Positions 30,571-41,587 of a stretch of 64,000 nucleotides of DNA are shown in pieces. The notes under the pieces are model-generated. The model saw only the letters and a list, made by a program, of their open reading frames with translations. It did not search any database and was not told the DNA's origin. This DNA is from Prorocentrum cordatum. Its lineage: Eukaryota; Sar; Dinophyceae; Prorocentrales; Prorocentraceae. The position numbers were made by a program, and so were the translations under genes. How positions within the stretch are numbered: the first letter of the stretch is position 1; each line of letters begins with the position of its first letter. The stretch spans positions 185,548 through 249,547 of the forward strand of contig CAUYUJ010014613.1 of the NCBI GenBank assembly GCA_963575745.1, given 5' to 3'.

Positions 30571-30775
30571 TTTCCGCTTTACACCGCCATATTTGTCAGC
30601 CCCCATAGGCCGCAAGGGCCCCGGGGAAACCCAAGACAAGGGCACCCGGCCGGGAGGGGCGCGAAGCGTAAGGAATGTACAAAACTCCTTCTGCCACGGA
30701 TGTGGCTCTTTTGGGAGTGCTGCTTCTGCCGCAGGCCACGGCAGCGCCTCCAGAAGAGGAGAGCCACCTACCCCC
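30571..30775 (-). repeat. E5 split direct repeat B1
   Basis: 205-bp copy of B2 lying just downstream of the YR gene in element sense. Confidence 0.87.
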
Positions 30776-30879
30776 ACGAGGCACACGTCCGGGAGGATGG
30801 CGCGAAGCGTGGACCGACGGGGACGCCAGCGCAGGATGCCAAGCCGTCTCAATGTTTTTCACTGCGCAGCACAAAGGAA

Positions 30880-32240
30880 TCACATTGGACGTTGCCAGAC
30901 CGGCAATGCATCTAAATTCGCCGGTCGGCTCGCAGACGGCTGTGCAACCGAGCACGCAGCACGGGCGGCGGCTTCCAGCAGGCGCTCTTTCCTAGCTGCT
31001 GCGGAAAACTTCGCGTAGAAGTTCCGCATCACATCGATGGAAGACCAGCCGCCCTGGCCCTGCACAAGCTCTTCGGGCAGGGACGCTGCGTTCTTCCACC
31101 ACTGCGCCCCGCCTTTCCGCAGGGGTGGCTGCCCACCTGTGCGTCGTTGAGGTGACGAGCGAGCATGCGCCGGAATGTGTCGGCGGAAACAGGCTTGAGA
31201 TCGGCCACCCCTGTCACACAGAAGAAAAAACCCTCGACGTCCCCGCGCGTCTCGGCTCGTAGACGTAGCCAGCTCCGCAGCAACTTCGTCGGACACAGCG
31301 GCCCCAAAGCCTGGATCTCGGGCACCCAGACGAGCAGACCTTCACCGAACGGATCGTTCTTCTGCCTCCTGATCCTGAACTGGAACGCCGTGTCTTGGTC
31401 CACCACGTCAGACACCACGAGCGCCTGCAGCTCCGCAAAGCGGCGGATGCCGAAAAAAGCCAAAGCTATCATGGCCGCATCCCTCACGCCAGCGACAGAA
31501 GTCTGTGCCAGGCGACTCCGCTGCACTGATGTGATCTCCAACAGCGAGAGCGGTCTTTTCGCTCGGCGGAGCGAATGATCAGCCAGCTTCTTAAGACCAC
31601 GCCAGAAATGCCAGGCTCGGGGGGTCCACGCGGCCTCGAAGGACTGCAGCAAATCACGTTCGAGGTGCCAAGCCCTGACTGCAGCTTTGGCGGCGCACAC
31701 TGAGCCCCACGGGCGCCGGAGAAACCCCGAGAAGAGCAACATCAGCTTGACTTCGTTGTCGCAAGGCAGAAGCGCCATCTGGGTGGACGACTCCGCACCG
31801 CTCGCCGCGCCGCGGAGCGCGTTGTCGTAGCGCGTCCTGGTGCTGTCCTCCCACGCCGCGTTGAAGCACGCGTGGATGTCCGCCGCTGCCTTCCGGCGTG
31901 CCTCCAGCGTGGCCGGCGCGCAGTCTTCGGACAGGAAGGGCAAGGTTGGGCGCGGGCCTTGTCGCCGATCGCCCAACCGGTCGGGGGCCACGAGCGGGCC
32001 GCCCTGCGCCGCACGGCTACTGGCCAAGAAAGCCAAAAGACCCTGAGAGCCGACAGCAGGCGCCTGCGGCGAACGCCCTGGCGGCGGGGCAGAATGTGGA
32101 GTGGGCCCCGCTGCAAGGGCACCACGTGGCCTCATCAAAGGGGCTGGCTCTTTCGGAACAGCGGGGACGGGGGCGACGCTGCTCTCAGCGGATCCCGTGG
32201 CATTCTTTCCGAAATCGTTTCTGTGAACGTAATCCTCCAT
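30880..32240 (-). pseudogene. E5 tyrosine recombinase, one frameshift
   Basis: From the ATG at 32240 (MEDYVHRNDF). It has a Pro/Ala-rich N-terminus, then a recombinase domain with RDAAMIALAFFGIRRFAE (catalytic Arg266/267 and Glu270) and Lys294 in RRQKN. At the HxxR box the frame reads VGSHPC; one base loss near 31127 shifts it. The -1 neighbour frame continues PLRKGGAQWWKN, GGWSSIDV (Trp) and FYAKF (Tyr nucleophile), and ends at 30880. So the full R-K-H-R-W-Y set is encoded across two frames. It lacks the CxC-CGVC cluster of the E1-E4 enzymes. The break lies in a CCCC run, so a sequencing error cannot be excluded. Confidence 0.8.
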
Positions 32241-32601
32241 GTTTGAGCCGACGTGACTACGGAACAGAGGCTCAAGTAGCGTGGGCAGACACCACTGTCA
32301 GAAAGGCGAGCTTCGGCTAGCCGGGCCTGCGACATGAGCGGACACCCCATAGAGGCAAGAAAAATTTTCATCGGCAAAGCGGGCTGGGCACGACACGCCG
32401 CGGCACCGCTGTCAGTGGCACACGTAATGGTGTTTCGCAAGCGATTGCGCGGACTGCGCAACGCAGTCCGCGGCCGCCTAGCAGCTACGCCAAGATACGC
32501 AACGAAAGCTGCTGAAGGCAGGAGACTGGGACCTGGCAACAGCTACGTCCAGGTACGCAACGGTAGCCGCCAGGGCCGGGGCCTGGTCTGGAAGACGGAA
32601 A

Positions 32602-33876
32602 TCAGTGCTTGCACTCCGCCACCCAGTGCTGCAGGTTGGTGGTCCTGCCGGAGGCCGTGCACTTGGTGCACGGCAAGACGCACAGATTCTTCATCTCTCG
32701 GCACTGCTTCAGGGTGTGCTTGACCAAGCCTTTTCCGGACATCAGACAGTTCTTGCAAGCGTGATCCCTCAGAACCACAGTCATGGCGCTGCGGCTGTCG
32801 TCCGCCTGGTACTGCTTGTCAATCCACGACTGGAGTTTGCCGGGGGGCGTCTTTTTCTGCACGAGACCAACGAGTTCCTGGAGCAGGCGGTTCACCAGCT
32901 GCTTCCTGTCGCCACTTGGGTTTGGCGAGGCCGAGGCTGCCGGCCCATCGGAGGCGACGGAGAGCCTGGGAACCTTTGCCGGCGGTGGAGTGTCACACGT
33001 AGCTGCCTGAGTGCCCGAAGAAGCCGGCGCCGCACGCGAACGTGACACTGGCCCCCCGAATGCCGCCGCCGCCTCGCCCAGGATGATGTCCTGCGCAAAA
33101 TCCCGGAGCAGCACCTCGTGCTCAAGGGTGGACGAAGCACTGGTCTTGGTCGTGCGCCGCTTGTATTGCTTGATCGTCTGGTAGATCGTGTCCATCAGCG
33201 CTGCCCTCTGGGCGGCAGCTTTCTCAGGGCCATTCTTCTTGGCCGACTGCACGACAGTGCAGCGGCGTTCGATCAGGTTGATCAGCACGAGCAACGAACG
33301 GGCTAGCGCCTTCACGTTCTTGAGAGGCGAATCGGATTTCTCCAGGAGGAAATTCTTGAGCTTGTCCCAGGAGCCGCCGTGGGTGCTCAGGCACAGCTTC
33401 TTCCAAGAGACCTTCGCCGCATAACGTGCCGTTGTAGCCCGCTTCAACTCCTGAAGCTCCAAATTCGCGGGATTGCTTGCTGAAAGGGCCATGATGTTGG
33501 CAAGGACCGGGTTGTGCTCCACCGCCTGCATGGTCCACGAAACCTGGTCCGAGTCGACAACCAGATCGCGCCAGGCGGCAGCCCACTCTGCGACTGTAAG
33601 CAGGCGCAGTTTGGCCCTGTAGGGGAAGGTTTCGTCAGCGCGCCGGTCGTACTCGGACTGGATCAGCTGGTAAACCTCGGAATCCTTGTCCTTCAGAGCA
33701 GCGGCCACGCAGGCGCAGGCGTGCGTGTTGACAGCGGCGGCAGCACCGGCGGCGATGGCCAGCTCGCCTGGCTGGCCCTGCTCAAACGCCTTCCCGATCT
33801 CAGCCAAGATGGCTGAGTGGATCGCACCGGCGGGCTCCAGCGCGGCGGCGATGGCGGCCTGGACTGCGTCGGCCAT
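32602..33876 (-). CDS. E5 zinc-binding ORF, possible Gag
   Basis: 424 residues from the ATG at 33876 (MADAVQAAIA), uninterrupted. The N-terminal two thirds are helical and Ala/Leu-rich (for example SLLVLINLIERR). The middle (about 275-320) is Ser/Pro/Ala-rich and probably disordered. The last 60 residues hold a Cys/His cluster: HACKNCLMSG, KHTLKQC, LCVLPCTKC and HWVAEC, which could bind one or two zinc ions. That would suit a nucleic-acid-binding Gag. It shares no visible similarity with the E0-E7 Gags and sits after RT-RH instead of before it, which is unusual. I cannot assign it to a known family. Confidence 0.7.
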   Translation of the reverse strand: MADAVQAAIAAALEPAGAIHSAILAEIGKAFEQGQPGELAIAAGAAAAVNTHACACVAAALKDKDSEVYQLIQSEYDRRADETFPYRAKLRLLTVAEWAAAWRDLVVDSDQVSWTMQAVEHNPVLANIMALSASNPANLELQELKRATTARYAAKVSWKKLCLSTHGGSWDKLKNFLLEKSDSPLKNVKALARSLLVLINLIERRCTVVQSAKKNGPEKAAAQRAALMDTIYQTIKQYKRRTTKTSASSTLEHEVLLRDFAQDIILGEAAAAFGGPVSRSRAAPASSGTQAATCDTPPPAKVPRLSVASDGPAASASPNPSGDRKQLVNRLLQELVGLVQKKTPPGKLQSWIDKQYQADDSRSAMTVVLRDHACKNCLMSGKGLVKHTLKQCREMKNLCVLPCTKCTASGRTTNLQHWVAECKH

Positions 33877-34066
33877 GGCGACAGGCAGCGCCGGCGGAAT
33901 ACTGGGAAATGTCTCAGGCGAGGACGCCCGCGTGGAGTGCTATGGGTTGCTGGGGACTGATGCTGGAAACGCTGCGAGGACTGGCAGCGTTGGCATGACT
34001 GCCCGAATGCAGCGACATTCCCAGGGCAAGACCGACTAGAACATCAGCGTGACTGAAATGATTTTT

Positions 34067-36238
34067 CTAGCGCTTGCGCTTGCGCCGATTAGGCGCCCAG
34101 CTCTGAAGAAGCAAGTAAGGCAAGTCAGTTTTCGGACCGCTGCGGAAAGCAGAGCCCGAGTGAAATCTGAATAAATCGGAACCGGCAGGCCACGAGCGCA
34201 CCCGATGCCAAAGCTGGAGTAATTTCGGCCGGAACCATGGGGCCCCTGCGTCTTCTGGACAGAGAAACACAATCTGAGGTGGATCGGAGCTCCGCAACGC
34301 CGAATTCAGAAACTCAAGCGTCGCTTTCAGCAGCTCTCTGGGCGGATGCGCCCAAATGATTTCACCGGACAGGGTGGCTTCGAAGGCGGACAGCTCAGGG
34401 GAACGCCAAGAAGGGGCTTTGGCTGTAAGACCCGCCCTGTCAGCAAACAAATCCAAGGTGAAAGACACGCCCGTGCGAGAGAGGATGTCGTGGAAAACCG
34501 AATCCTTCACACAAGCTGCGCGGAAAACGTCAGAATTCCACCGGGCGGAAAACTGTACATCGCGAGAGCCGAGGTCGGCCGCCCTGTTCGCCACGCCAGA
34601 GATGTGCGCAGCAAGGGCCCAGCAAGAGGCGCGGCGCTCTGCCGCCTCCAGCTTCACGGCAAGCCTTTCAAGAGTTGGAATAGCGCCATAACGCACATTG
34701 GTGTAGTGCACCGCGCACGTGTTGTCGGTCCGAAACAGCACGCGCCAACCGCTAAGGTCCACCTCGTTGTCTTCCACGCACTTGACGATAACCCACAACT
34801 CCTTAAAGCTGATGTCAAGTTTGTCGCGCGGCACGCCTTCTTTTTCAGCCAGGTCGGGCGGCCACACACCGGAAACAGATCTGCCAGAATGGCAAAGATG
34901 GTAAGACCAACCTGTCTGACCAGAAGCGTCCGTTTCCACGATGCGAATGGAACCTTCTTTTGCCAAGTCGCTCCATCGCTCGTACTCCGGCGACTTGTGT
35001 CCCCAGTTGCTGAGTTGATCAGCGAAGTTGTGCAGGACGCGCCTTGGCGGAATGGCCAAAGCGTTCAATCCCCAAGTAAGGTTCTTGCGGCTGAGTTCCG
35101 TCAGATGCACTGTAGGGTTTGCCTGGGGGCACTTACTCCAAAGAGAATATACCCCCGCCGCATTCAGATCCGACCAGATGGGGTGCAAGCGACGCCGCGC
35201 CTGTGGATATAACTCCCCGAGGTGGGATATCAAGCCGGCGGCAGAAGTGACGTCTTTGGCCCGAAGGTTGCGTTCATTGTCAAGCGCGAGGATATCAACA
35301 ATGGCACGACATGTTTTGTCGCACTTTTCCTGTGACACGGTGACCACTTGGTCGATGGAATCGAAAATCCAGCCGATCCAACATTGACGCGTGCTGGGCC
35401 GCCGAATGCCAGTCGGCTTGACGCTCACTGGAATCCCGACCTCGGCAAAGAAAGCAACAGCTGATTCCAAACGTGACCACGCCAATTCTTCTGACTCGCC
35501 CACGCCGAAAAGATCGTCGACGAAATCGAGCAAGTCACCCCCCCGCGAAAGCCGGAGAAGACGAAGAAGTTCCTTCATGTTTGAATCGTTAAACCCAGGC
35601 GCTGGTGCAAGACCAAACGGGAGAAACTCGTAACGCCCATATTGCTGCCGGGCTGGACAGTAAAAACCTAGCAAATCTGCATCGTCTGGGTGGACACGCC
35701 AGTTGAAAAAACAATCTTGAAGGTCAACGACGAACATGTAGCTGCCGCGGCGAAGACGCGACACAGCCATGTCCAGCGTGCCGTAAGCGACCCCAACCTG
35801 GGGAAGCCGCTCGTTCACGCGGCCTCGCCGCAAGTCAAGAATCAAGCGTGCTTTCCAACGGTCAACCTCTGGCGCTGCGTCGTCGACGCCTTCCCGCGGC
35901 TTAAGCAGTAGAGCGCACGGATTCACATTCAAGCGTGCGGGTATCCTCGTCCCTGGCGGGAACATGAGGACCTTACCAAGACGTTCCAGACGGCTCCACT
36001 CAACTATGGCCCAGGTATCGTGCTCTGTGTGGGATGGATGATTTGGCGTCTTTGTGGGCGCTGCTGCCGCGGCGCCCAGTGGCTGACCGTGGAGCCACTT
36101 GTTGAGGAAATCTGGAGTGGCGCCGAGCTGCTTCAGCTTGTCCAACTTCAGTGTGAGACCTCGGATGCCTTGCCACCATGACAGGTTGTCGTTGGCTTGG
36201 CGGACCTGTGTAAGTAGTTGCGAAAATCTGTCTGTCAT
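34067..36238 (-). CDS. E5 reverse transcriptase / RNase H polyprotein
   Basis: 723 residues from the start at 36238 (MTDRFSQLLT), uninterrupted. RT: RLILDLRRGRVNE 131-143, motif A FVVDLQDCFFNW 169-180 (Asp172), FLPFGLAPAPGFND 205-218, catalytic FVDDLFG 239-245 (Asp241, Asp242). RNase H: Asp437 (VETDASG), Glu480 (SFKELW), Asp505 (FRTDNT) and Asp555 (RAADLGSR). The C-terminal part has LDLFAD 595-600 and WAHPPREL 629-636. These resemble the Dam-like methyltransferase remnant known in DIRS/Ngaro polyproteins; that reading is tentative. The tail is basic (NRRKRKR), a possible nuclear localisation signal. All catalytic acids are present, so the enzyme may be functional. Confidence 0.88.
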   Translation of the reverse strand: MTDRFSQLLTQVRQANDNLSWWQGIRGLTLKLDKLKQLGATPDFLNKWLHGQPLGAAAAAPTKTPNHPSHTEHDTWAIVEWSRLERLGKVLMFPPGTRIPARLNVNPCALLLKPREGVDDAAPEVDRWKARLILDLRRGRVNERLPQVGVAYGTLDMAVSRLRRGSYMFVVDLQDCFFNWRVHPDDADLLGFYCPARQQYGRYEFLPFGLAPAPGFNDSNMKELLRLLRLSRGGDLLDFVDDLFGVGESEELAWSRLESAVAFFAEVGIPVSVKPTGIRRPSTRQCWIGWIFDSIDQVVTVSQEKCDKTCRAIVDILALDNERNLRAKDVTSAAGLISHLGELYPQARRRLHPIWSDLNAAGVYSLWSKCPQANPTVHLTELSRKNLTWGLNALAIPPRRVLHNFADQLSNWGHKSPEYERWSDLAKEGSIRIVETDASGQTGWSYHLCHSGRSVSGVWPPDLAEKEGVPRDKLDISFKELWVIVKCVEDNEVDLSGWRVLFRTDNTCAVHYTNVRYGAIPTLERLAVKLEAAERRASCWALAAHISGVANRAADLGSRDVQFSARWNSDVFRAACVKDSVFHDILSRTGVSFTLDLFADRAGLTAKAPSWRSPELSAFEATLSGEIIWAHPPRELLKATLEFLNSALRSSDPPQIVFLCPEDAGAPWFRPKLLQLWHRVRSWPAGSDLFRFHSGSAFRSGPKTDLPYLLLQSWAPNRRKRKR

Positions 36239-37370
36239 TCAGCGTGGCGTGACCGAGCCAGCTGCACATTCGAGCCCAAATGACTACGCACGATGGCGAT
36301 GCCTGCAAAGCGATAGCGGCAGGGTTGCACCACCCTGGTAGCACAGAATCTGTGAACCTATTGAGCAAGTATACGATGAAGAACGATCCCTTCAACTCGC
36401 CATCAAGACAAGCACTCGCTCTGTCGACAACACCCTGGCAGGGAAGGGGAACGTGACGCGGCGCTGAAGGCGAGTGCTGTTTAGGGAAAAACAGAAGGCC
36501 CCTCCCGCCTCCTATCCCCGTCTGCGACCTGAGTGCACCACCCAGGCCGGCAGACGGCGTCATAGGGGCACGGGCGTACAGACAGGGAAGAGCCCACACA
36601 GTCGACACCACTGCCGATGGCCTTGCTAGACCCGCGTAGCCATGCTTCGAACAGTTTTGCCTGAATGCACCGTCCAAGCTCGCAAGCGGCGTCGTGGGAT
36701 GCAACCGTGCCGACTGTTCAACATAGCTTGCGGCGCAGGAACCAGACCTCCGCGGAACGACTCTTCAGCAATGGCGGCCAATCCCTCTGGCTGAACATTA
36801 TTGTGCGAAAACGCTTGACAGGAATCTCTGCGCGCTGGCGTCGCACGACACGCGACCGGCGCTGGAGGCGAGTTGCTGTTTATGGAAAGAGCAGAAGAAC
36901 CTTCGGGTCACCCAAGGGAGATGGAGGTACAGCGCCCGTTTTGGGCGATGCTTTTCCCTGGACGGTTCGCGGGAAGGCTTACGCACGTTCCCCGCTACTT
37001 GCAGCCCACGGGGGTGGCTTGCAGCTCAGCAGAACAGCTGATTAGAGCCAGCCTCGAGAAATCATCCGACCTGGACGGCCGGCTCGCGAAATTCGAATCG
37101 AGAAAATCTCGCCGGAATCTGCATCAATTTTTAGCCTCCTGGGCCAGATTTCCACGAGCCGCACCAGAATTTAATTCTGAGTACGCTAGTGAAAAGGCGT
37201 CAGCATGTACTTTAGACCACGTGCGCTGTTGGACGCAGGGTATCGGGGTCGGTCGGGGGCGGGCAAACGCACCCGCCCCCGTTGTGTGCAGGTGGGGGGT
37301 TAGCCAATGCCCCCCCATCAAGGACTAGCTTCTGCCGCCTGCACACATCCGACCCCGAAAACCCCAATTG
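36239..37370 (-). promoter_or_regulatory. E5 5' leader
   Basis: No ORF with recognisable similarity. At 37140-37350 it holds a block shared with the E2 and E4 leaders: the hairpin of six G, CATTGGCTAA, six C (about 37293-37315, minus sense), GACCGACCCCG, and GCTGACGCC with TTTTCACTAG. At 36260-37030 there are two related copies of a segment with GGCGCTGGAGGCGAGTTGCTG-like sequence. Confidence 0.5.
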
Positions 37371-38360
37371 GGCGGAGCACAACATTCGCAACGCCCAAAT
37401 GGCACAAACTGCCATCCATCTTCCACGCACTGCCTTTTCAGCGCTGAAATCTAGGCGCGTGCGCCGGAATGTGCGGATTCGCGTTCCATGTGCAATTCCT
37501 GTTGGCGCACCCCAGAAAGCCCAGATTAGAGCTGCAAATGGAATTCTGGGCGCCACTCTGCGGATCCATGCACAGACTGCGCATCCGAGGACGGTAGCGC
37601 CAGAATGCGCGACCTGCGCGTCGGAATGCGAATTTGGGCCCGCCAGGGGCCATAGCCCGCGCAGTTGCGGTTTGAATGCAAGTCTGGGCCGGTCGCACTT
37701 TCCGAACGTGGCGTTCTGGGCGTGCTGGCGCCAGAAAAATGGCAGACAGCCGACAGGCTGTTGCTTGGGAGCGCGCTGGCGCACCGCCACGCCACGGGGC
37801 CGCCCAGGAGGCACACAGGCGCGACTCCTGCTAGAGAGCTACGGGCGCCGCTCCAGTCTGGGAGCACAGAGGAGCAGCTCCTTTCAGGGGCTTGGCCTGT
37901 CAGGGAGCACAGGAAGAAACTCAGGGTGCAACATTGAGCCGAGGGGAGCGAAAGAAGGGAGAGGGCAAGGTTGGGGAGCCTCCTTATCCATCCTCCGCCC
38001 GCCAGCTGCGCGAACGTTAGCCAGCGCCCCCGCTGCTCCTGCCTGATCCTGGGGCGCGGTGGGCGCTCGCAGGCGGCGTGCGGCAACCAGGCTTGCGGGC
38101 GGCAACCAACGTCATCCATGCTCCCCCACCTCCGACCAGGGAGCAGGCGAGGGCGAGGAGAAGTTTGGGAGTTTTTGATTCCCGCGCCCAACTGGACCGA
38201 AAGTTTGTGTGAACCGCGGCGTTGCGCACGCTCCGTTCGCTCAAACCGAGCGGGCGGCACCTGGGCGTTTCAACTCCAGATGGGAGTCCTGCGCAACGCG
38301 CTGCCCGCAATGTGACCGAACCGGGCGACAGGGCCAATTTTTAATGCTCCGCGCCGTTCA
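37371..38360. other. E5 leader repeats, degenerate
   Basis: Up to about 37730 it holds degenerate units like the E2 GGGCGCGCC array (CTGGGCGCCAC, GCGCCAGAATGCG). The remainder is GC-rich sequence with no gene I can support. Confidence 0.4.
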
Positions 38361-39915
38361 GGATAGAATGGGCGGCACCTGAGCGTCACAGGGTTGCCAC
38401 CGTGGACGGCGCACGCTGGTGCACCTGAAAAGGACTTTGGTTGTCTGCGCGACCCCGAACAAGGCGCGAGCCAGCGCAACAGCTGATGGGGTCGCCCAAG
38501 GAAACAAGCATCCGCGCCTCGAGTAGCGAAACCAGATGAGCATTTTCGCTACCCGCCGGCTCCGCACCATCCCGAAGGGAATGGGCGGCACCTGAGCGTC
38601 ACAGGGTTGCTGATGGCTACGAGACGGGCAGGCACGAAACCTGAAACGGAATTTGGCAAGGCGCGAGACGGCACAACCGCGATGGGCATGGCCGCCTGTC
38701 GACAAGCACCCGCGCGTAGGGAATCCAGAAGAGGATTTCCGCTACCCGTCCGCTCCGCGCCATCCCGAAAGGAATGAGCGGCACCTGAGCGTCACAGGGT
38801 TGCTAATCGCCCGGCGGCGCGCTGGCGCGAATCCTGAGGAAGAAGCTGGCGTCGCCGCGAAGAAGGTGCGGCTGTCGTCGGTTTGGTCGTACGCGGAATG
38901 ACATCCGCGCCCCTGAGTAGCGAAACCAGATGAGGATTTTCGCTACCCACCAGCTCCGCAACATCCCGAAGGGAATGAGCGGCACCTGAGCGTCACAGGG
39001 TTGCTGTCGGCTACGAGTCCCGTAGATACGAATCCTGAAAAGGAGTTCGGCAAGGCGCGAGACGGCACAACCGCGATAGGGTTGGCCGCCTGCCGACACG
39101 TGAGATCGGCACCTGCGCATAGCGAATCCAGAAGAGGATTTGCGCTACCCGCCCGCTCCGCGTCTCCCGAAAGGAATGAGCGGCACCTGAGCGTCACAGG
39201 GTTGCTAATCGGCACGGGGCGTGCGCCACGAATCCTGATGAGGAAGCTGGCGTCAGGCGCGAAGCCAGCGTAGAGTTGGTCGCCCCCGGGAACCAACACC
39301 TGCGCCCCCGAGTAGCGAACCCAGATGAGGATTTTCGCTACCCGCTTGCTCCGCATCATCCCGAAGGGAATGAGCGGCACCTGAGCGTCACAGGGTTGCT
39401 GAACGTCACGAGCATGCTGGCGGGGACCCGACGCGGAATCCGACCAACGAAGTCGGTGTCGCTGATGGGTTTGGCCGCCCGCGGAAATGGGAGATCCGCG
39501 CCCCCGGGTAGCATCTGCGTTGCCCGCCAGCTCCGCGCCCTCCTGAAGTGGAAGGGCGGCACCTGAGCGTCACAGGGTTGCTAGTAGTGCTGAAGCGAGC
39601 TTGCACCAATCCCGAAGTGGAGTCCGACAAGCCCGACGACGGGTGGCTGAACGACGGGGCGTTCTCGCGTGGACGGCGATGGTTTGCAGGCGCCGATCTG
39701 GGCGATCCGCGCTTGCACAACCACGAAACAAGAGGGGCGTTCCCCCCCCCCAGCTCCGCGTCAACCTGAACAGGAAGAGCGGCACCTGAGCGTCACAGGG
39801 TTGCTCAACGACGGGCGCCCTGGCGCGAAAAGTGGATCCGCATGGGCAGCCTGATTGAAGTTGCTCCGCGCGAATCGGCTGTGGACAGGCGGCCCTGAGG
39901 GTCACAGGGTAGCAG
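38361..39915 (-). repeat. E5 leader array, about 200-bp unit
   Basis: Nine copies of GCGGCACCTGAGCGTCACAGGGTTGC, starting near 38371, 38584, 38777, 38978, 39179, 39373, 39555, 39778 and (diverged) 39889. Spacing is 180-225 bp except for the last. Most units also carry GAGGATTTTCGCTACCCG. This is the array slot between A1 and the leader. Confidence 0.87.
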
Positions 39916-40004
39916 AAATTTCCCGCTCGATAGAAGACAGGAGCAGCGTCGACGGAGGACGCAGATCTCGGCTGCGTGGGGACGATCAACCCCCAACCGG
40001 AAGA

Positions 40005-40121
40005 GGACCGCGAGACGCGCGGCGCCGCCTCCCAGGCCTGCGCGCGTAGAAAGGAACGAATGAGATGGGGTGGCCGCGAAAACCACATTTCCCGAATGCA
40101 CAGCCTCCTAAGAAAAAACGC
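40005..40121 (-). repeat. E5 split direct repeat A1
   Basis: 117 bp, matching 30454-30570. It is the 5' end of E5. The sequence to its right (from 40122) belongs to the E4 array. Confidence 0.87.
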
Positions 40122-40580
40122 GTCCAGCCAGCGGCATGGCAGTACCCAGCTGTGTCCGCTTTGGATCCCCTTACGGTCGGGCAGGCAGGGAGAGGCTCTT
40201 ACATTGCAGGCTTACCGGGGTCCGCTGCGTCTCCCAGCGGGGCTTCCTGGTCGGGTCCGCTGCTGTCCGGCACAGGACGTGCATGGGCAGCGGCCCCTGC
40301 TAGCGGGTCGTTGCTGGCCAGGTGGCGCCCCGTGGTGCGCCCCAGAGGCGCGTTTTTGCCGCAGCCCGCGCTTTTTGCCCCACGTGGCAAGGTGCCCCAG
40401 GGTCGCATTCACAGCGTTTCCGCAAGTTTCTGGCCTGGGTACGCCTCTTCGGTTCTGGGTCTGGCGCGAAGGCTTCAGGCATCTGCGAACGCAAATTTGC
40501 GATTTGCAATTCCAGCGTTGCCGACGCCCCAGATTTCGTTCAGGGCGCCGTTTTGTTGCACTCGCGCGCCCAGGTCCATA
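40122..40580 (+). repeat. E4 leader array, right part, and following degenerate repeats
   Basis: Two to three diverged copies of the 98-bp E4 unit (to about 40320), then GCGCCCAGAGGCGC/GGGCGCGAG-type repeats like those before the E2 leader. Confidence 0.65.
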
Positions 40581-41587
40581 CTTGAGTGATTTGGCAGTTT
40601 CTGACCTGCCTGGGAGAGGTTGCACTTGTGTGCGACTCTCTGTGCGCGAGGACCGCGCGAGCCAGAAAGACGGGCTACGGACACTCTGGGCACTCGTGGT
40701 CGGATGTGTGCAGGCGGCAGAAGCTAGTCCTTGATGGGGGGGCATTGGCTAACCCCCCACCTGCACACAACGGGGGCGGGAGTGCTTTGCACTTGTGCAA
40801 CACTCCCGTTCTCGACCGACCCCGGGGGGCCTGCGTCCCAAATGGCGCGTCATTACAATATCCATGCTGACGCCCTTTCACCAGAGAACTCAGAATTAAA
40901 TTATGGTGTAGCTCGTGGAATTTGGGCTCGGGCAATTGGAAATTCGGTCCACTGCGGACGGATTTCTCAACTTTCGGGCAGTCCGAAAAATTTCAGGGCG
41001 ACGACGTTCGTCCGCATTAGCGTGGGATGAGCGGACCCTCGCGCGCAGCCATCTTGGCCAAAACGGCCTCGGTACGCTCAAAATGGCTCCCTCCTCACTC
41101 TGGCCCGGCGGAGGGGGAGGAGCAGGGAGACCCATGTAGTTCCCCTGGCCGCAGAGCGGTCAAAGGGGTTCGACTGGGATCGGCGTGGCACTGCTGTAGC
41201 TTGCATGGTTTCGCTCGAGGTGACCCGAGTGGCCCCCTGGCCGCGATAAACGTCAAAGGGGGGTCGCCGGGATGTGCAGCGGCGAGAGCTGTGCGACTTT
41301 GCGTTCAGGGTCGGCGGAGCGGAGCGGAGGACTCTCTCACCTTCCCTCCTTCGTGCTGGGGCTCAAGCGGCCGACGTGCCGTTGTGACAGCTGGGCGCGA
41401 TCGGAAAACTGGCTGCTGGACGCAGGTGGGAGTGCTCTTGGGGCACGAACGTAATGGGCGCCCATGTCCCACAGAGGGATGGACGTGTCAGTCGCGATCC
41501 GTTGCCATAGGCTCCAGGCATTGTCGACGTGACCCCGTGTTTCCTACACGCGTCCGCCTTGCTTGTGTCGAGTGTGCCCGAGAGGTC
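40581..41587 (+). promoter_or_regulatory. E4 5' leader with both conserved blocks
   Basis: Contains the hairpin of six or more G, CATTGGCTAA, six C (40735-40758) followed by CCTGCACACAACGGGGGCGG. Further on is TAGCGTGGGATGAGCGGACC at 41018 with GGCCAAAACGGCC. It is collinear with the E2 leader over about 800 bp. Confidence 0.62.

Larger units (their letters stand above)
30195..40121 (-). mobile_element. E5: second-lineage YR retroelement with split direct repeats
   Basis: Reading leftward: A1 (40005-40121), roughly 200-bp array, leader, RT-RH (36238-34067), zinc-binding ORF (33876-32602), YR (32240-about 30880), B1 (30571-30775), A2 (30400-30570), B2 (30195-30399). A1 and A2 match over 117 bp; B1 and B2 over 205 bp. 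Its flanks rejoin the 98-bp array of E4 without duplication. The RT-RH differs strongly from E1-E4 and resembles Ngaro/DIRS1-type polyproteins. Only the YR carries an obvious frameshift. Confidence 0.86.

Noticed and set aside
41040-41065. Relict spliced leader (CAGCCATCTTGGCC)
   Set aside because: Only about 15 of 22 positions fit, and the homologous E2 sequence fits less well. The match comes from the GGCC-AAAA-GGCC leader repeat.
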